Shown here: positions 24,686 through 28,824 of the stretch, one piece after another
Position numbering within the stretch: position 1 is the stretch's first letter
How the letters are laid out: each line of letters opens with the position of its first letter
NCBI GenBank assembly: GCA_024277695.1
Contig: JAJRUR010000118.1
Location: 1-28,824, forward strand
DNA: 28,824 nt
Origin: Bacteroidota bacterium
GTDB taxonomy: Bacteria > Bacteroidota > Bacteroidia > Chitinophagales > Saprospiraceae
Reading direction: 5' to 3'
Notes under the pieces: generated by a model
The model's input: only the letters and a program-made list of their open reading frames with translations
The model's database searches: none
What the model was told of the DNA's origin: nothing
Program-made: the position numbers and the translations under genes

Positions 24686-24827
24686 TATTTTTAAATACTT
24701 CTTAAATAAATACAACGCTAAGGGGAAGTCAAACTTACAATATATTTTTTAATAAAAAATAAATTAAGAGAAAGTACTCCGGATACCCAGATGGAGTGTT
24801 GATCGAGATGGTAGTTTTTTGTATTTG

Positions 24828-24857
24828 AAAAAAAGAGAAGGCAGATACCTTCTCTTT
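24828..24857 (-). terminator. Intrinsic terminator after tRNA-Arg
   Basis: A perfect 10-base stem (AAAGAGAAGG with CCTTCTCTTT, 24832-24857) and a six-base loop lie four bases after the tRNA. On the minus strand the stem runs into a tract of seven T residues. This is a good Rho-independent terminator for the tRNA transcript. Confidence 0.85.
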
Positions 24858-24860
24858 GTG

Positions 24861-24934
24861 TGACCGCGGGAGGATTCGAACCCCCAACCCTCGGAGCCGA
24901 AATCCGATATTCTATCCAATTGAACTACGCGGCC
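24861..24934 (-). tRNA. tRNA-Arg (anticodon TCG)
   Basis: The minus strand folds into a full cloverleaf. The acceptor stem is GGCCGCG with CGCGGTC (one G-T pair) and discriminator A. The D arm is GTTC/GAAT, and the anticodon stem is TCGGA/TCCGA around loop TTTCGGC with anticodon TCG. The T arm is GGGGG-TTCGAAT-CCTCC. The CCA end is not encoded. An apparent ORF over this region is a shadow. Confidence 0.96.
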
Positions 24935-25110
24935 CAAATTTTGATAATACAAAGTTACTAATTATTTAAATAATTCTGCAGGATAAAAATATAATATACG
25001 AGTAAGAGTTTGAAGCATCCGTAGCTTAGTTCTTGTAGATTGTATAACAAATCATCCGAAAAAGAACTTAGATTTGAGCACTTTTAATTGTAACGAAGAG
25101 TTTTTCAGCT

Positions 25111-26256
25111 GTGCAACTAGTAGCCAAAACATTTTATGGTTTAGAAAACATCTTAGCAAAAGAACTCGAAGAGCTCGAGGCAGATAAGATCAAAGTATTG
25201 CATCGCGCTGTAGCTTTTGAGGCGAACAAGGCTCTACTCTACCGTGCTACCCTAAGTTTGAGGACTGCCTTACGTATCTTGAGGCCTGTGTTTCGCTGTA
25301 GAGCTCAGTCAGAAGATGCATTGTATGCCCTTGTCACTGCAGAGGACTGGACGGAGTATTTGGATCCCAAAAAGACATTTGCCATCCAATCTGTAGTCCG
25401 TTCCGAATATTTCAAACACTCCAAATATATCGCCTTAAAGACCAAAGATGCTATAGTCGATCAAATCCGAAGACATATAGGATATCGTCCTAATATCAAC
25501 CCCAAGCATCCGGACATCAATCTACACCTACATATCTACCGAGATCAAGTAGAGATATCTCTGGACAGTTCGGGTTTTTCGCTACATCGGCGAGGCTATA
25601 GAAATCAGGGTCACCGTGCACCGATCAATGAAGCGTTAGCCGCAGGACTGATTCGTATTGCCGGATGGACACCGGACAAAACACTACTCGATCCTATGTG
25701 TGGGACGGGAACAATTCTAGCTGAAGCCCTGATGATAGCTGCAAGAATCCCTGCGCGCATCTTTCAAGAATCGTTTTGCTTTCAGAACTGGAAAGACTAT
25801 TCGGATGATCTATGGAAAAGTATCCTCGAAAAAGAAAAATCTCGCATTACTAAAGGAGGATGGTCTCTTTTTGGTTATGAAATAGATCAAAGCAATGCAG
25901 ATCTCGCCAAGCGAAGTTTGGAGTCTATACTTCCTCAACCGGCCGTAGAGTTGGTCTGTACAGACTTTTTTGAGTCCTACCCAGCTGCAGACCGAGGAGT
26001 AATCATTATGAATCCTCCTTATGGTGAAAGACTGAATCCAAAGTCAGTATCCGATTTTTACGCCCAAATAGGTGATACGCTCAAAAAGAAATACGCAGGA
26101 TGGGATGCATGGATCATCAGTTCTAATATTGATGCTTTGAAAAGCATTGGGTTGCGCAGGACACAAAAGTACAAACTCTATAACGGAGCACTTGAATGTG
26201 CATATCAAAAATACAGTCTATACCAAGGCACTAAAAAGCGAAGAAATTGGGTATAG
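25111..26256 (+). CDS. rlmL: THUMP-domain 23S rRNA methyltransferase (RlmL-like)
   Basis: This 381-aa protein has an N-terminal THUMP-type region (KTFYGLENILAKELEEL at 7-23) and a C-terminal SAM-dependent methyltransferase domain. The domain shows DPMCGTGTILAEA at 194-206 and the catalytic NPPYGERL at 301-308, typical of N2-guanine methylation. It lacks the RlmK half found in the enterobacterial fusion, as is usual outside gammaproteobacteria. It is predicted to modify 23S rRNA in the cytoplasm. It starts with GTG at 25111; there is no nearby in-frame ATG that keeps the conserved start. It converges on the T9SS cargo gene with an 8-base gap. Confidence 0.88.
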   Translation: MQLVAKTFYGLENILAKELEELEADKIKVLHRAVAFEANKALLYRATLSLRTALRILRPVFRCRAQSEDALYALVTAEDWTEYLDPKKTFAIQSVVRSEYFKHSKYIALKTKDAIVDQIRRHIGYRPNINPKHPDINLHLHIYRDQVEISLDSSGFSLHRRGYRNQGHRAPINEALAAGLIRIAGWTPDKTLLDPMCGTGTILAEALMIAARIPARIFQESFCFQNWKDYSDDLWKSILEKEKSRITKGGWSLFGYEIDQSNADLAKRSLESILPQPAVELVCTDFFESYPAADRGVIIMNPPYGERLNPKSVSDFYAQIGDTLKKKYAGWDAWIISSNIDALKSIGLRRTQKYKLYNGALECAYQKYSLYQGTKKRRNWV

Positions 26257-26264
26257 TAGTGCCG

Positions 26265-28736
26265 TTAGCGTAGCAAAGTTACATCACCACTGACTACTTT
26301 TTCTTGACCTTCTTGATCCGTATATTGGATGACATAAGCATAAACTCCACTACCCATTTGGGTAGAACCCTTGGTTCCATTCCATGCAGTATCCAGATCT
26401 CTAATAACTGTGATGATGTCTCCCCACCGATTAAATATAGTCATTCGGTAATTGGTGATGGCGCATTGGGCTAAAAAATATGCTTTAAAGCCATCGTTTC
26501 TCCCATCAAAATCGGGAGTAAAAGCCGTAGGGATATAAGGTGCACAATTGATGCAGGATTCTAGTCCTACCATAATCTCATCTTGATACATACAAGAGCC
26601 GACACTAACTGAGATGTTATATACCCCTTGCTCTGTTATCGTTTTGGTACTCTCGATATCCCCATCATTCCACAAATAGTCTGCTTGCAAACCTACATCG
26701 GCATTCAGTATCAGTTGATCTCCCCTACATATGACCGTATCGGCCCCTAAGTCTAAGGATTTGATGTCCACGATTTCTATTACTATCGTATCAGAACTCA
26801 TACAGCCATTGGACTCAATAGTCAACCAGTACGTACCGCTTTGAGTAACTTCATACGATGGTGACGTGCTACCATCCTGCCATAGATAGTTACCGGAAAG
26901 TGTGCTGACTAGCGTCAAACTACCACCATTGCACAAGGTTGTATCTTGTCCTAGAGATACAGATCCCATTCCGGTCTCTATGATGATCGTGTCACGCACT
27001 TTACAAGATCCGACATTCAACTCTACCCAATACAAACCCGGTTGGGTAACTGTACGAGGAGATCCTGATACACCATCTGACCATAGGAGATCAGCACCCG
27101 GGAAAGAGGGATCCAAGGTCAACTGGATAGCACCACATAGCACAGTATCCTTGGGAAGACCCTTCCAGTCACTAAAATCCACAATTTGGACTAAAATCGA
27201 ATCCCTTACCGTACACCCATTTATGCTTCTTTCTACCCAGTACACTCCTGATTGATCAATCTGAAAAGAAGCTTGTGTAGATCCATTCTGCCAAAGGTAC
27301 TCTGCTCCTGCTGCAGTGACATCCAGATGGAGCATCGAGCCATCACAGATGGTAGTGTCATCACCCAAATCTACAGTTTCGAAGGGTTGGACGAATACTG
27401 TGACACTATCAATGGAGCAAGGAGATCCGGCAATAGTCTGATAATAGGTTGTCGTCACCAAAGGAGTAGCTATGGGATGTGGACAATCCGTACAGCTCAA
27501 TCCTTGGCTTGGTGTCCAATTATATATAGGAGCATCCATCAAATTATTACAACCCAATGCTACGCTCTCTCCTTGGCAGATGCAAATATTTTCACCGGCA
27601 CAGGCAAAATTTGCTGCTCCACTGATAAAAAGGGCGTTATAGAATATACGCTTAAACTGTTTTTGTTGAGATATACTACCACCGGAAAAACCATTGTAAG
27701 CGTGTCCGGCGATATAGATCATATTGCCTCCTGTAGCAGCACCATTGACATCAGCCGAAGACATCACAAGTCTGCCTTGGGTATTTCTGATTCCTACGTA
27801 GGATGTGGGTTTGAGCGTACTACCACTCAAAGGAATATAAGAGCTAATCGTTCCACCAATATTGGGTGGCAAATTACCCTCCAGTTGAAAAACACCCATA
27901 TCCGGTGCAGAATAAATATAAGCGGCATTGGTCAAATCTCCCTTCCCTTCTACTCCTGCAGTAAATTGATAGCTCGATTGGTTTTCAAAAGTTTCTATTG
28001 AAGAACACTGAGCTATAAAATTACCTCCATCGCGTACAAACTGCTGCAATTTGTCATAATAGCTTGGGTCGGTAATTTCATCCGCAATTATATGAGCTTG
28101 GGTGATGACATTATAACATTCTGAGTCATCAAAAAAATCTTGGCTGGTGAGCAGTACATAGGGTATCCCTATTTCGTCCAGAGGATCTGTATGCGATGAA
28201 GCAAATATGCCATCAATCAAAATCGCTATCCGAGGAGCTGCATCCAGATAATGCCTCGAATCCAACATTTTATCTTCGTCCAATTGCAAAATATGAATCT
28301 CCGGATACGGACTGTCAAGTACCAACATTTTAAAATTTTCTAATAAGTCCACTGTCCGATCGCATTCGATCACTTCCAATTCGTTTCGATCGATTACAAA
28401 TGCACTGCTGTAAAAATCAAAGGATTGTGATCCACCCTGCGTAGGCAAAATTTCGTGTGCACGGGCAGAGAAGTCCAATGCATTTTGTTCTTTACCACTT
28501 CGTATGATCCAATGCAAGTTGATCCCTTGATCTAGAAGATAATAAAGCAGTCCATATACACGCAAATTGACTCCGGGGTCCAGGGGATCCGGTTGCAGAT
28601 CTGCCGTCATCGGTATGATGAGTGAGCCTTCAGAAAATAGCACCGGATTGGGAGATGCAGGAGGAATATCTTGAGCATGCATATCTATGTAGAGGGTGCA
28701 TAATGCTATGATAAGCAATAGTATTTTGTTGGTCAT
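26265..28736 (-). CDS. Secreted T9SS cargo with Ig-like repeats and gliding-motility C-terminal domain
   Basis: I use the ATG at 28736 (823 aa), because it puts a signal peptide, MTNKILLLIIALCTLYIDMHAQ, at the very N-terminus; the ATG at 28772 would add twelve residues. The first 350 residues are a globular domain with FVRDGGNFIAQCSS (about 234-247), reminiscent of glutamine amidotransferase-like or ThuA-like folds in secreted Bacteroidota proteins. Then a Cys-rich PKD/Ig-like unit is followed by four similar repeats of about 65-70 residues, each starting with a D-T-x-x-C motif and ending in a YW-V/Y-N-I strand and a cysteine. The last 90 residues (YIPTAFTPDFDGRNDGF, FNRWGD, YAYVIQYTDQEG) are the type B T9SS sorting domain. 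It is exported to the cell surface; its substrate is unknown. Confidence 0.88.
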   Translation of the reverse strand: MTNKILLLIIALCTLYIDMHAQDIPPASPNPVLFSEGSLIIPMTADLQPDPLDPGVNLRVYGLLYYLLDQGINLHWIIRSGKEQNALDFSARAHEILPTQGGSQSFDFYSSAFVIDRNELEVIECDRTVDLLENFKMLVLDSPYPEIHILQLDEDKMLDSRHYLDAAPRIAILIDGIFASSHTDPLDEIGIPYVLLTSQDFFDDSECYNVITQAHIIADEITDPSYYDKLQQFVRDGGNFIAQCSSIETFENQSSYQFTAGVEGKGDLTNAAYIYSAPDMGVFQLEGNLPPNIGGTISSYIPLSGSTLKPTSYVGIRNTQGRLVMSSADVNGAATGGNMIYIAGHAYNGFSGGSISQQKQFKRIFYNALFISGAANFACAGENICICQGESVALGCNNLMDAPIYNWTPSQGLSCTDCPHPIATPLVTTTYYQTIAGSPCSIDSVTVFVQPFETVDLGDDTTICDGSMLHLDVTAAGAEYLWQNGSTQASFQIDQSGVYWVERSINGCTVRDSILVQIVDFSDWKGLPKDTVLCGAIQLTLDPSFPGADLLWSDGVSGSPRTVTQPGLYWVELNVGSCKVRDTIIIETGMGSVSLGQDTTLCNGGSLTLVSTLSGNYLWQDGSTSPSYEVTQSGTYWLTIESNGCMSSDTIVIEIVDIKSLDLGADTVICRGDQLILNADVGLQADYLWNDGDIESTKTITEQGVYNISVSVGSCMYQDEIMVGLESCINCAPYIPTAFTPDFDGRNDGFKAYFLAQCAITNYRMTIFNRWGDIITVIRDLDTAWNGTKGSTQMGSGVYAYVIQYTDQEGQEKVVSGDVTLLR

Positions 28737-28824
28737 CTGATCTACTGTTTGATGAAGTATATAACGATTCAATTGTTCAATTAGTTGGTTTGTGGATGGG
28801 AAGCTTGTTTTTCCGGCAGAAAAA

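Noticed and set aside
24764..24952. 62-codon minus-strand reading frame
   Set aside because: It lies over the tRNA-Arg gene and its terminator; the cloverleaf explains the sequence and the translation contains tRNA-derived peptide.
27252..28001. 249-codon plus-strand reading frame
   Set aside because: It is antisense to the T9SS cargo gene, whose domains are clear, and its translation has no recognisable features.

Overview
The window looks like a chromosomal segment of a Bacteroidota member, probably Saprospiraceae-like, although the family is a guess. The evidence is a secreted protein with a C-terminal domain of the gliding-motility/type IX secretion (type B) kind, AT-rich intergenic DNA without clear Shine-Dalgarno sequences, and the sequence style of the housekeeping genes (yebC, dnaG, a THUMP rRNA methyltransferase). 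I see no insertion sequence, phage gene, integrase, CRISPR array or broken gene.

Layout. Bases 1-3538 carry the start of a flippase-like membrane protein (minus strand, cut by the window edge), then yebC and dnaG (plus strand). Bases 3594-21608 are one uninterrupted minus-strand run of 21 genes with gaps of 64 bases or less, read from 21608 down to 3594. Upstream on the same strand are two AAA+ genes of the Mg/Co-chelatase I and D type (21789-24685), then tRNA-Arg(TCG). A plus-strand rRNA methyltransferase gene converges on a large minus-strand T9SS cargo gene at the right end.

The 21-gene run is the centre of the window. In order of transcription it encodes an ArsR-type repressor, a double TusA-domain sulfur carrier, a DsrE3-like protein, a lipoate-protein ligase, an 81-aa acidic protein, a second DsrE-like protein, and a GcvH-like lipoate-binding protein (LbpA). 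Next come sHdrC1, sHdrB1, sHdrA, the sHdr-associated conserved protein and a fused C/B subunit (sHdrB3). They are followed by a second lipoyl-carrier protein, two radical SAM proteins of the LipS1/LipS2 type with a second ligase and an unknown 150-aa protein, EtfB, EtfA, a membrane HdrDE-like ETF:quinone oxidoreductase, and a further radical SAM protein. This matches what I recall as the 'type II' sulfur-oxidising heterodisulfide reductase-like (sHdr) system.

Proposed logic (inference). TusA and the DsrE proteins bring in sulfane sulfur. The lipoylated LbpA and the sHdr complex oxidise it, probably to sulfite. Electrons leave through EtfAB and the membrane protein to menaquinone. The ligases and LipS1/LipS2 build the lipoyl cofactor on the carriers independently of LipA/LipB. 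The ArsR protein, with a perfect 17-base palindrome directly before its start codon, would switch the locus on when reduced sulfur is present. A complete dissimilatory sHdr locus of this kind in a Bacteroidota genome, with a tandem TusA fusion and two carrier/ligase sets, is the main item of interest.
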